Assembly: GCA_003313425.1 (NCBI GenBank)
Contig: NHZP01000006.1
Span: 992,001-1,056,000, forward strand
From: Pseudopyrenochaeta lycopersici
Lineage: Eukaryota > Ascomycota > Dothideomycetes > Pleosporales > Pseudopyrenochaetaceae
Direction of reading: 5' to 3'
Length of the DNA: 64,000 nt
Every line of letters begins with the position of its first letter. Within the stretch, counting starts at the first letter, position 1. The notes below the pieces were generated by a model. It was given only the letters and a program-made list of their open reading frames with translations, ran no database searches and was not told the DNA's origin. The position numbers and the translations under genes are program-made. This document shows positions 32,482-43,037 of the stretch, one piece after another.

Positions 32482-35472
32482 TTGTTGCTCGTAAACGATA
32501 GGAAGTGGGACCCACTGCTGGACCCAGACGAAAGACATGTTAGTCCATATTCTTTGTTACTAAAACGAGTGACCAAAAACAAGTTGTAAAAAATATAGAA
32601 CAAGATTCGGCCCGCGATATACGAGACAAACGTACCTGATCCTATATCAAGGAGTTCTAATGGGGAGTGGCGAGCCGGAACTGCTGGGTACCGAGAGAAT
32701 GTCGCTTCGAGGAGAGGTGATTATCGGATATGCCAATGGGGAGGAGGCTGTGAGAAGATCGCGTGTAAAAAAAGAAGCGTGGAGTAGGGGAAGACCGTTT
32801 GAGGGAAGATGAACGTCTCCAGTAGAGGTACCACCTGGCAGACGAGCTCGCTTAAGACGCAACGAAGATGATGGTCTGAAATGCGCGGCCACTCAGACGG
32901 CAGAAGCGATCTTTTAAGCCCTATGAGGCTTGACAGGGTAACGGCAGGGACCGTGATGAAGGAAAGCGTTCGTGCGGCAGATAATTTAGAGGCTAGCAGA
33001 TGAGAGTCCCCACAAAGGGCTCACTGGCTGGCCCAGCGAGCGCGGGAATGCCGCACGAGGTTTGGTGAGCCCTCTGCCTCAATTGCCTCTGGAACCAGAG
33101 AGTTCTCGCCGTCTGATTGGGTGCGGGAATCCAGCCTGTGGCTGTCAGAAATGGCTGTGGAGCGACAGGGTCCAAACCGATACTTTGGAGGCGAAATGAT
33201 CACCAGAATCCAAAAAACGGGAGATAATTGGATGTCTGGATTCAAGAACGGGACCGAAAACCGGTGTCGTGTAAGGAGTAAATGGTCGAGTGTGGCGAGT
33301 GATGTCGTTTCTAGATTTCTAATGGGCCGATGGCGTTGATCCTGGACGACTTGTGCAAAGCTTAGTGGGCCCTCTCTAGCATACATTCAGCAGGCGGGAA
33401 AGCTAGTAAGCGTGTTCTGTAGCGCGAAAAGCTGGACTCTACTCAAGCTGTGCTGTTTAGGACTACTCTACAAGCTAATGTGGCTTTCGAGAAAAGGCAT
33501 CGAAGGTCAATCTGTGAGCGCATAGCAAGGACACAAGGGTGGGAGTGCGTTTCAAACGCCTTGCTATGCATCAACTAGAGCACTCTAGGCTAGTTCAAGG
33601 TGATTGAAGCAGTTCAAGGTAAGTATTCATTCATATGACTTCCCAATTCCTGCAAGGCCTGCTGACCAATAGATTGAGCGACAGATAATGGAAGACCAGA
33701 CGGAACATGCACAAGGTGAGCCGCCCAGAGGATCAGAATGAAGCCGAGGGCGCATTGGGGGCGTGTTAGGGCATCCGATAATGGCATGGCAGAAGCTGCT
33801 GGCGTCAATACTTTACAGGGAAGAGCTAGCAAGAAAGCAGCGCCCCGAGAGCTTCCTGCGAGGGAAGCGGAGCTGTTTTGTTTTGGGCGCCGGTGCATTG
33901 TCGCAACCCTGCGCCGGGAGTGGGTTGGGGAGGGGGGGGGAAAGCAGTGAGAAAGATGGAGCAATGCAGCTTCGTTTGGGACTGACTTGCCGGTCCAACG
34001 CCACAGCTTGGACAGCGCGATAGCCTAGCGGTGGGCCGGCAGAGGCCAGCTCATTCGCGCGAAAAACAGGCAGGCCACGTCGGACGGAGACTCTCAGCAG
34101 AGTGCTCGGCGGTCGCTGGCTTCCACTGCCCGCAGCCGTTGCTCCTAGGCTATGTGGCCGGGTAGTGCGCCACCAATCATTGGGCGGAGAGCCTCTTTGC
34201 CACTTCGGCCTGACCGCACTCAAAGATGTGTGCCGTGTCAAAACTCTCGGGATCGACAGAGGCGCCGAGCACAGCCGCAGTCGTTCCCGCGGGGGTGAAG
34301 ATCTTTGCACAGTGGGAGCGCCAGATGGGCTACTGGCCGTCTGCCACTGACGACGAGTGCAGGGAACCGATGCGGCTACAAGAATAGCCTGGGTGAGACG
34401 TAGAAAAATGCTGCGGCCGCGGGCTGGCTGTTCGCATTTTTGTGCCGACTCCACTTGTTGTCGTGACGGACTCGGGCGGCAAATTGCATGCGAACATTCC
34501 CATGTTTTCCATGCAAGAGTTGGGCATTTCCGGTCGGCTTGGGCATGGGAAATGTCAAGCTTTGACCTTTGGGCAATGACGTAATTCGAGTGGCGCAGGA
34601 GTTAGCTTCCGTCAGGGTCCACCCATGCCAGCTTCCGCCCATTTTCCTCCATCTCCGAACGCCCTGTTGGCGCTGCCGAGAAGGCTCTTCGCATTCGCAA
34701 AGTCCTGGCTGGAACACTGTGGAGCGCTCACATCTCGGCTTCGTCGCGGACCCCCCTTTATTGCAATGCGCCGGCGAACCTGCTCCCGGTTCGCCTGCAT
34801 CATATATGCTTTCGCGTCCCGTCACGCTGGCCGTGCTAACCAAGCATCGTTGTTGCTGCCGTTGATCCCTTATTCCACACAAACCCAGACCTCGTTCGAG
34901 AGAGTTTGACCGATAAGCGGCTTTAGGAAACATGTCGGTACCTGGCGATCGGTACGCACACGGCCTCTCAGCGCCTTGCACGTGTACTCAAGTTCTCTAT
35001 GTCTGAGCCCTGGCGAACCAAAATAAAACCCATGCTGTCACGTTGAACAGTCGTTCAGAACTAAAGAAGTATTTATAGGGATCAACAATGCACATCAGCA
35101 GTTTCAAAACGTTTGCTTGGGCATTCATTCATTTGAAGTTACACGCACTCGGTTGATCATCTCCATGATCTGCAAGTCGACCCAACACCTGACTATATGA
35201 CTCGTAGGTTGCCACCTATTCGTATGCTCCCTCCCTGCCGTCATGTGGCTCAGGATGCTGTACGACTCTCGAATTGTCCATAGTAAGCTTCACTTGGCTT
35301 CGATATGTGCGCCAGTTGCCATTTCAAAAACACTCGAGACTGAAAAAGACATAAGTGGCACGGTTGAAGCTGCCCACGTAATGCCAACGAGCAAGCACTT
35401 TTTTCGGTACAACTGGAGTAGATTCGTACCAAAGGTCGTGCCGATCAGTTACAGTAACATGACTAGTTAGCC
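32482..35472. other. Long intergenic region upstream of the YTH gene
   Basis: About 3 kb between the YTH gene start (minus) and the 3' end of the BEM46-like gene (minus). The first 150 bp contain a probable 5' UTR intron. Beyond about 32.9 kb I find only overlapping low-complexity frames on both strands (the longest about 213 aa, Arg/Ser/Pro-rich and without a recognisable domain). It may hold an extended promoter or a non-coding transcript; nothing further is supported. Confidence 0.5.
32518..32635 (-). other. Probable 5' UTR intron of the YTH gene
   Basis: On the minus strand a gtacgt donor at 32635 is followed by a GACTAAC branch-point-like sequence and a gggtccag acceptor ending at 32518 (an alternative CAG ends at 32515). 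The upstream exon would have stops in every frame that connects in phase, so it is best read as untranslated. Confidence 0.55.
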
Positions 35473-36464
35473 TCATCGAGCTACAAACTCGCTTAGGAAG
35501 TCTTCAATATACTGAAAGTAACGCGGCTCTGCGACGGTATCGTTATGACTACCATTTGGCAGCTCCTTCCAAACTTTCGGTGCCTTGCACACTTGGAATA
35601 ATCGGGCCATGTGAGAGGGCGGGATGATCTCATCCCTGAGCCCACTAAGGAATAGGATGGGTATCTTTGTAATCTGGGGGAGTGTGTCCTCACTTGGCCA
35701 AACCTGGTGACAGAGCGGAGCTAGGAATCGAGCAGGTGGGAAGGCACTTGGCGTGGGTCAGTGACAGTGATTCACAATCAGCGTGTTACTTACGTTGGAA
35801 TGAGCTTTCGAATCGAGGTGAAGGTGTTTTCCAGGATGATGGCGGCAATGTCACCTTGCCCCTGATTCCGGGCAGCCAGTCCAATCGCAACAGCACCGCC
35901 GATACTCTGGCCGTATACGACAATCTTTGTGTTGCGAAGCTCGTGTCGTTGCCGAATGTATTCCAAGCCGGTCTGCGCATCGATCATAAGCCCCTTTTCG
36001 TTTGGGTTGCCAGACGACAAGCCATAACCTCGATATTGCAGCATCAAGACATTACAGCGCAGCTCATTCTCGAGTATCTTTGCAATGGGTAACCGATAGC
36101 CGATATTGCCTGCATTCCCATGAAACATGAGAATGGTAACGTTGCGCGCATGCTGCTTGTTCGCGCGAATGAAGAAGGCGCTGAGAGACTCGCCGTCGGG
36201 TGTGGGAATGAAGAGCTCTTCGAAGTCTGTTATGCCGAATTGCGATGGCCGGGGCACGTTGGTTCGAGCGTCTGGTGGGAACCCTCTTGGGTATATGATC
36301 TCGCTATTGCCGTCAGTTGCCGTCAGGGATGCGATTCGCAGCATAGAGCGATGCGCTTACTTCTGCTTGAAGTATAGGAGGCCGCTCAGGAGAGCAGCAA
36401 CTCCTGACGAGGCAAGGAGCGGCAACCGAAGGTAGGACATGAACGAATCAAGCGCTGAGGCCAT
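35473..36464 (-). CDS. Alpha/beta hydrolase, BEM46/ABHD13 family
   Basis: Predicted 295-aa membrane-anchored serine hydrolase, close in length to S. pombe Bem46 (about 299 aa). Exons 36361-36464, 35794-36303, 35473-35746; introns of 57 nt and 47 nt keep phase. An N-terminal hydrophobic anchor (YLRLPLLASSGVAALLSGLLYF) is followed by EIIYPRGFPPDAR, then the hydrolase core with the oxyanion motif HGNAGNIG, the nucleophile elbow GQSIGG (Ser about 168), Asp about 243 in SGLRDEIIPP, and His about 272 in GSHNDT. All three catalytic residues are therefore present. In Neurospora BEM46 is tied to ER-eisosome localisation and hyphal germination; the substrate is unknown. It is transcribed divergently from PRE3 across a 392-bp spacer. 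Confidence 0.92.
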
Positions 36465-36856
36465 GTTCGATCGGGGTGGAATCTCTTGGTGAGGGGGTGA
36501 AGCAAGGGGTATCATGAATTATAAGAGAATATAGAAAACGTCACCCTAGGTGAATGGGGGGAAGGGGGTACAATCTAACTGCGCAAAGCACAAGCATGAG
36601 TAAGGAAGCGACTCAAGGCACCATAGCCGTTCGCATTGGAGAAGCCTAATTACCTAGGGTGCGAGTTGGTGGTCAACTACGGCTGGCTGTTGACTCGCAT
36701 AGCGCAGTGCCAAGACCATCAGTTGCGTAGCTCGCGGTGCCTACAACACAAAGCACAACGACACCACCCCGCAGCTCCCCGCGCCTTTCCATACGACTCT
36801 CGAGTTCCCAGTCTCTCAGAAGGAGCCCTCCTCACTCTCTACCAGCTTGAGCAACC
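36465..36856. promoter_or_regulatory. Divergent promoter region, BEM46-like / PRE3
   Basis: A 392-bp spacer between two divergently transcribed genes; both promoters must lie here. I could not identify a proteasome-type PACE element or another named site. Confidence 0.5.
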
Positions 36857-37748
36857 ATGATGATGTCTACGGGCATGCTTGGAGAAGGTATAATTGCCGC
36901 CGCATTTGCCCAAGCTCGAAGCTTACCTCTTATAGATGGCATCCACATCGATATGAACCACCTCAAGAAGGGCGAAGTCAAGTAAGATGTCCGAATGATA
37001 GATGGCTGGGTCTAGATTGCTAACAATGCTCTCAGCCTAGGAACCTCCATGTTCGTCCCTCCCCCAGCGCGGCCGGTGCTTTGATTCTGACAGCTTGACA
37101 GCATGGCGATCAACTTCAAAGATGGCGTGATATTAGCAGCAGACAGCAGAACCACGACAGGAGCATACATTGCAAACCGAGTCACCGACAAGCTCACACA
37201 AGTCCATGACACGATCTGGTGCTGCAGGTCCGGGTCGGCAGCAGACACACAGGCTGTAGCCGACATTGTGCACTATCACTTGGGCATGTATGGCACTACC
37301 AACGACGAGCCACCGACGACGCAGACGGCAGCCGCGATATTCCAGGAGCTGTGCTACTCCAACAAGGACCAACTCTCGTATGTGGAGCCGACAGCCGGCA
37401 GTGTTCATGTACTAACGTATTGCTAGCGCTGGGTTGATCATCGCCGGATGGGATCACCGACACGGCGGGCAGGTGTATTCGATTCCGCTCGGCGGCTCTC
37501 TCCACAAGCAATCATACGCGATTGGCGGCTCAGGATCAACGTATATTTACGGTTACTGCGACGCAAATTGGAGGGAGAACTTCAGCGAGGAGGAAGGCAT
37601 CAAGTTCGTCAAGGGCGCACTAGCGGAGGCGATCAAGTGGGACGGAAGTTCTGGCGGAGTGATCCGCATGGTTGTGCTCACAGGGGCCGGTGCACAGCGA
37701 CATTTGTATTTACCAGACCAGAACTACGAGGGCCCAGGCAGGCAGTAG
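36857..37748 (+). CDS. PRE3: 20S proteasome subunit beta1 (beta type-6)
   Basis: Catalytic beta1 subunit carrying caspase-like activity; 229 aa predicted (yeast Pre3 is about 215). Five exons: 36857-36887, 36936-36981, 37036-37050, 37102-37377, 37427-37748; introns of 48, 54, 51 and 49 nt are all phase-consistent. The propeptide ends in Gly28, with autocatalytic cleavage expected before Thr29 in [25 protein letters not shown]. Also visible are the conserved TDKL (Lys33 of the mature chain), [11 protein letters not shown] and [10 protein letters not shown], the substrate-pocket and turn motifs of beta1. The third exon is only 15 nt and encodes the cleavage site and catalytic Thr. It uses a gttcgt donor. 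The gene sits head-to-head with the BEM46-like hydrolase. Confidence 0.94.
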
Positions 37749-38523
37749 AGCGACTGGAGGAAGCGGACTCGCTGGGGGAGCCAACTGCACAAAACAGGAG
37801 TAGCCAAGCGACGATTCGAAGACGAAGGCTGTCGAGACGTTGATGCATCCAAGAGCTTAGAGTAGCGGCCTCTAGATACGGGGGCTTTGCTCCATGGGTG
37901 TGGGATGCATACTAAAGCAGCGGACCAATCAGCAACGAGTATTACTTTTTGTGCTTCCCACTGCATCTTGCACGTGGCACAGCAGCCCACAATTGAAGCA
38001 TGCGTCGAGGTGATTGTGCATGGCAAAGTGAAGCCGGCTGATGAAGTGCAAGACAGCCACGGCGTAGTAGATGCAGCGTGCGGCCAGACAGGGCTCCGAG
38101 AAGTGATATCGGGCTGCGGGCCAGCATTTTGCCAGGGTCTTGCTCAAGCGCCAGTTACGGGGTTCTGTGGTATGACGACCTGGGCGTTCCCCACGGATTC
38201 TCAGACAACACCCGTCACCTCAACACCGCCAGGTCTCCGGCCTGCGCCTTCTGCTCCCACCCAGCCTCTGCTAGACGCGTCGCCGTCCAATTCAGTTTGG
38301 CCACGGCAGGATCGAGCAGCGCATGCCACTGTCTGCTCTCGACTGAGCATCGTCTGAAAAGGCTGCGGCTCTGCGATAAGAGCCTGTCCGCGACCGGGCT
38401 CAACAGCACCACCGCCTCTGCCCACGACGCTCCTTCCCCTGGACGGCACTTGCACGTACCCGCCCATCTCCAACCCCGCAGACTCGACCTCCGCCACCGT
38501 CTCGCCCGGCCTCCTATCGCGGA
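37749..38523. other. Intergenic: PRE3 3' flank and cyclin promoter/leader
   Basis: Tandem (+/+) spacer of 775 bp. The last 300 bp are C-rich with open frames in two phases, probably the 5' leader of the cyclin gene; none starts with a convincing coding signature. Confidence 0.5.
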
Positions 38524-39991
38524 ATGGGATCGATAGTGGTAAGCGACTTTGGTGGAAACCACTTTCACAACACCATGTTTGGCGGCGCCAACACGCATCA
38601 AGCCACGCACGACTCGCCCGCCGTGCATCACACGCCTGTGCGGCCATCGCCCGCACCCAACGGCAACCCCTCGCCGCGCGTGGCCGCGCCGCCTGCTGAC
38701 GTTCCCATGGCCGACCCAGGAGCCCCGCCATCCAGCTCAACACCAGCCCAGCGGTCGCAGCAGCACCAGCAGGATGCCGCAGAGCCCGGCCAGTCGGCCA
38801 CTCCCTCGCACCAGCGCGCCCCTACCCCGCCCAGTCCACCGCTCCGTCCGCACTCGCAGCAACCCACGCCTGGCTCCAACCCCGCCTCTGCTGGCTTTGC
38901 AAACCCCCGGCCTACACCGCCATCAGCACCAGCTCCCTCGCAGTCACCGGCACACTCTCTGCGCTCCCCTGCCGTCACCGCATCGCCCTCGCCCAGACGC
39001 ATCAAGGTGAAGAGCTTGTCTCACATCCAGAGCTTCGCCATCGACGACACCAGTGCCTTCTCCCAGACCCGCTCTTTGTCGCGGCGGCAGCGACGAGATC
39101 CTGCAGATGTCGGCCCACAGTACGAGATCAGCGAGATGCCTGTTTCAGATATCATCGAAATGGTCGCTGGACTCCTGACCAAGATCACCACCACAAACGA
39201 CCGCCAGCACGACCATCTGCATCGACAGATCCCGCCTCCCGAGGGCACCTCAGGTTTGAGCCAGCAGACTACCAGCGTGCTAGCTTTCCACGGCAAGAAC
39301 GTGCCCAGCATATCGATTCTTAGCTATCTCAGCAGAATCCACAAGTACTGCCCCACCACCTATGAGGTCTTTCTCAGTCTTCTCGTCTACTTTGATAGAA
39401 TGACCGAGAGGGTGAACGCTGCTCCGCTGCAGGGTCTCCGCGAGGCTACCCACCAATCTCTGCAGCGTTCAGACTCTGCACCACCACCAAATCCTGCTCC
39501 GGCACAATCATCCCAACCTCCCTCCATGGCCGCCCAAGCTGCGACACCACCACCATCAGGATCTCTTGGGAGACCGTCAGAAGCCCCAGTACAGGGATCC
39601 CAGCCGCCTTCTCCACCTCAGCAGGAACTAGATCCCGACTACAACCTCTCCCATTTCTTCGTTGTCGATAGTTTCAACATCCATCGGCTCGTCATAGCCG
39701 GCGTTACCTGCGCGAGCAAATTCTTCTCAGACGTATTTTATACAAACTCAAGATACGCAAAGGCAAGTACTGGCCCACACATGTACCCATCACTACAGCT
39801 AACAGATTTTGAAGGTTGGCGGTTTGCCATTGGTCGAATTGAACCATTTGGAGTTGCAATTTCTATTGCTCAATGATTTCCGCCTGGCCGTCCCGCTAGA
39901 GGAGATGGAGGCATATGGAACCATGTTGGTTGAGTTCTATGCACGCGAGGTTGCAGAGCAACACGAGCGACAGAACGGGGGCAGATACTGA
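38524..39991 (+). CDS. PHO80-like cyclin (PHO85-type CDK partner)
   Basis: Predicted 471-aa cyclin of the PHO80/PREG family, which pairs with Pho85-type kinases in phosphate sensing and nutrient signalling. Two exons, 38524-39762 and 39815-39991. The joining intron begins with GC (AAAG|gcaagt), a non-canonical but established donor class, and ends attttgaag; only this join gives the cyclin continuation YAKVGGLPLVELNHLELQFL. The N-terminal 160 residues are Pro/Ser/Ala/Gln-rich. The cyclin box spans about 200-450 and is split by a Pro/Ser-rich insert (about 310-370): ISILSYLSRIHKYCPTTYEVFLSLLVYFDRM before it and FNIHRLVIAGVTCASKFFSDVFYTNSRYAK after. The start at 38524 is the first ATG in frame; the N-terminus is not conserved enough to confirm it. 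Confidence 0.85.
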
Positions 39992-41388
39992 TTAGGATAC
40001 GGCATTTCTGAAGGAGAATACGCGGTAGCAAGTTCACACAGTTCAACGAAGATAATATTGAAAGCCGGCTTGGAGCAGCACGGTTCTAAGGTGGGCGGCT
40101 GAGGCACGGCGCTGGACCATTTGGAGGAACGATACCCATTCTTGGCACGGTGATGGTGTGGTTTACGAAATTCATAATGCTACGGCATCGTTGCGGCTTC
40201 ATGGAGTCCTTCCGCACTGCGTAGGTGTAAGAAGGAAGCACAATCTTCCCATAGCATGACCTCGGTCGATTTGAGCTGTTTGGCTCGAGTCGGCCAGCGA
40301 GTGAGCGATATTTTCTTATAGCAGTTTTTAGACTGGGATACCACAGGTACTGCCGGTGGGGAGGGAGACTTTCGGTTGTGTTTGGGAGGCTTGCGAGTTA
40401 CGAGGTCATGATCGCCTGTTTTCAGCTTGGATCTCCATCTGTCTTTTTTATTTCCAGCTCTACCACCCTTTTCTGGAAGACAACCTAGGGCGGCGTTCAT
40501 AGAGGTGTAATAGGTGGTGTGGTCTTAATTATGCATAGTGATCTTTGACATTCGGTCCGATTCCTCTGATACTTTTTTTTTTCCCTTTTCGCCGTTGTAC
40601 GAACCCGCGAAAATATACTCGTTTGGTGTAGCCCACATGTGCAAGGCTGACAATGATAAGGGGGGGGGGCTCGCCCAAAGCGATTCACCAGAGCAATTCA
40701 CCAAAACCATTCGTCAACACCCAACTAAACAATTCGGATACGAGCAAACCAGAGGGGCAAAGAAACATGGCCTTTTTTTCTTTATTTTCTTCTCTAAATA
40801 AACCCCTCCATTCCAGAACTTCTCATCGATCCACTGTTTCTCCACCTTCCCTCGTCCAAAACCACACCACACGCACACACTCATACCCCTGTCCATATCG
40901 CACTCGGAGGGGCCCAGTGGGGTGGGAAAGGGCACTTATCGCCTCCCTCCGCAGGGTGATACCCGCACCTACCACAGCGTGAACAACCAAAGCCAAGGCG
41001 CGCCCCCCCCCTTCCTTCCTTCCTTCCCGTCCCCGAAAAGCATGGCGGGTGGAGAAAGAAAATTCATGTGCCCACTGTTATCTTGGTTTTTTTCCCTTTT
41101 TTCCCTAAACCCCCCTTTCCCCACGTGACTGGCTTGGGAAGGGATATTGCGTTCCCTCCTTTTCTTCTTTGAGGAAAAAATGAAGCAGCTCAGATTTGTG
41201 GTTTTCTCGTCTTGAAACATTGTCGTGCTGAAACAGGTCTCTCTCTTGCTCTCTTTTCCTCTCGCTGTGTGTGTGTGTGTCTGTTAGACGGGTTCTCTTT
41301 TCGTCGCTCATTTCGCGTCTGCTTCTTCTTCATTCTTCATTCTTCATCTTCTCCTTCTTCTTCTGTTGTTTGAATAGCGTTTAGAGCA
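39992..41388. other. Intergenic: cyclin 3' flank and prolyl hydroxylase promoter
   Basis: About 1.4 kb. It contains homopolymer-rich stretches (a G9-10 run near 40662, T and A runs, C8 near 41005, CCTT repeats), then GT and CTT repeats just before the next start. A 106-codon minus-strand frame (40180-40500) is Lys/Pro-rich and unsupported. Confidence 0.5.
41265..41364. repeat. GT microsatellite and CTT/TTC pyrimidine tract in a promoter
   Basis: A (GT)8 run at 41265-41280, then a pyrimidine-rich tract at about 41321-41364 with repeated ATTCTTC units. It lies 25-120 bp upstream of the prolyl hydroxylase start codon. CT-rich tracts often mark transcription start regions in filamentous fungi. 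Confidence 0.75.
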
Positions 41389-42410
41389 ATGCATTCGTCG
41401 GGGTTTTCCTGGTCAATTGGCTCAGTCGTGCAGTGTGTTTTCTTAGCGGGCGTTGCGTATTTTCTAGCGGGCGCGCCTCTGTCGTCGCTCGTATCGTCGG
41501 ACCGGGGCGCGTCGTATTCATCGGGCGCTAGTGCTGGTGGTGGTGGTGGTGTGAATGTTGGAGACAAGTTGGAGAGTTTGGTGTTTCCAGAGGCGAATCT
41601 GACTTGTGCCGAGCATAGCTACAAGGGTGTGTATGTGTTGAGTCGGGAGCCGTTGGTCGTATATATCGAGGGTTTTTTGAGTACGCAAGAGGCAGACACG
41701 GTTGTTGCGTTGAGGTAAGTCACGTGTATCCTTTTGTTTCAATTCATTCAAGATGCCTCCGCCACTTCCCATTCGTTCTAGATAAATAATCTCCAAGTCA
41801 AACATATGCAACAATCTAACCTCTCGTCCCCAGTGAACCACACTTTACACCCAGTACCACCTTCAACGCCGGCATCGAGTCCCTCAACCCACTTGTCCGG
41901 AACTCAGAAAAAGCTCCCCTCCCCCGCGATCAAACTGTGAAATGCATAGAAGACCGTGCCCGCCGCTTTCAGGGCTGGCGCCCCCACGTCTTCATCGAGA
42001 AACTCTGGTCCCAGCGCTACCGCGCAGGCGGCCACTACACGTACCACTATGACTGGAGCACTGCGACACGAAACTCCGGCCGCGTGAGCTCCTTCATGGC
42101 GTACCTCTCAGCAAACTGCACGGGCGGGGGTACGCATTTCCCACGGCTTGCGCGGCCGCACGGAAGCGAGTGGTGTAAGTTCATCGAGTGCGAGTTCCCC
42201 GCGATAGAGCATGGGGACGAGAAGGAGGCGAGTTTGAGGGAAGGCGTTATTTTCAAACCTATCGCGGGGAATGCCGTGTTTTGGGAGAATATGCGGTCTG
42301 ACGGGAGTGGGTATTCGGAAAGTTGGCATGCCGGATTGCCAGTGAAGAGTGGTGTGAAAATTGGTTTGAATATTTGGAGTTGGTATCAGGCAGGCTTAGG
42401 AGGCGACTAG
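41389..42410 (+). CDS. Prolyl 4-hydroxylase-like 2-oxoglutarate/Fe(II) dioxygenase
   Basis: Predicted 300-aa enzyme with a single N-terminal hydrophobic segment (SVVQCVFLAGVAYFLAGAP), consistent with a type II anchor in the ER or Golgi. Exons 41389-41714 and 41834-42410; the 119-nt intron splits a Ser codon and is the longest confident intron in the window. The P4Hc domain has the iron ligands in a His-x-Asp motif (His180, Asp182 in TYHYDW) and distal His274 (SESWHAG), with Lys284 ten residues later for 2-oxoglutarate, exactly the family spacing. ALRSEPHFTPSTTF before and TRNSGRVSSFMAYLS after the HxD motif are typical. The substrate is unknown; fungi lack collagen, so a ribosomal or secreted proline-containing target is only a guess. 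Confidence 0.92.
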
Positions 42411-43037
42411 TCAGAGTGTATGGAGGGGAAGATGTGATAACAATGCTGAGCTCCACAGAAGGCCCTACTTGATTTCACAAACACATCATTGTCATAGTTG
42501 CCTTGCATCACTTTGTGCTTGCCTCCTATGCAGATAAGAATTTGAGCAGAATTCATGGCTCTAGTTAAAGTGCAAAGCAACCATGTACATTCCTACCCAT
42601 TCTTGCGGCCTAACGTCAAACAACAGACGAGCAAATCCGCAAAACAATACATAAAAGTATCCAATCAGGCAGACATGGGAGCTTTTGGGAATCTCAAAGG
42701 TACCTCCTTCGCCGAGATGGCTCCGCCATATGTCCAAATGAACCTCTGAACGCCTCCTGAATCCAACAAATAGCGACGAGTAAATGTAGAAATGCAACGA
42801 AACATGACCACGAACTCGACTCTCGCCCAAATGCTACAGTTCGTACGGGGTATACGTGGTTCGACTGAAGGTCATCCGCTGTTATAAGCATGAAGGACAA
42901 AGTGATCGCCGAAGCAACACAGCATACAGGAGCAGCGCTATTTGTCATGGAGGATTTGCTTACCTACCCAACCTCCAAGGCAGGATACGAGTCGAGAGAC
43001 ATATGCCTTTCTCCCTTGGTTGTTTAAGAGGTTGGCA
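42411..43037. other. Convergent intergenic region
   Basis: 3'-to-3' spacer between the prolyl hydroxylase gene (+) and velB (-). No gene recognised. Confidence 0.5.

Noticed and set aside
32482..32538. Upstream in-frame start (MSFVWVQQW) for the YTH protein
   Set aside because: The ATG is embedded in an ACTAAC branch-point motif of a probable 5' UTR intron; kept only as an alternative.
33813..34454. Minus-strand frame of about 213 codons in the empty interval
   Set aside because: Arg/Ser/Pro-rich composition, overlapping frames on both strands, no domain or splice support.
40180..40500. 106-codon minus-strand frame after the cyclin gene
   Set aside because: Has an ATG but is Lys/Pro-rich with no recognisable domain; insufficient evidence for a gene.
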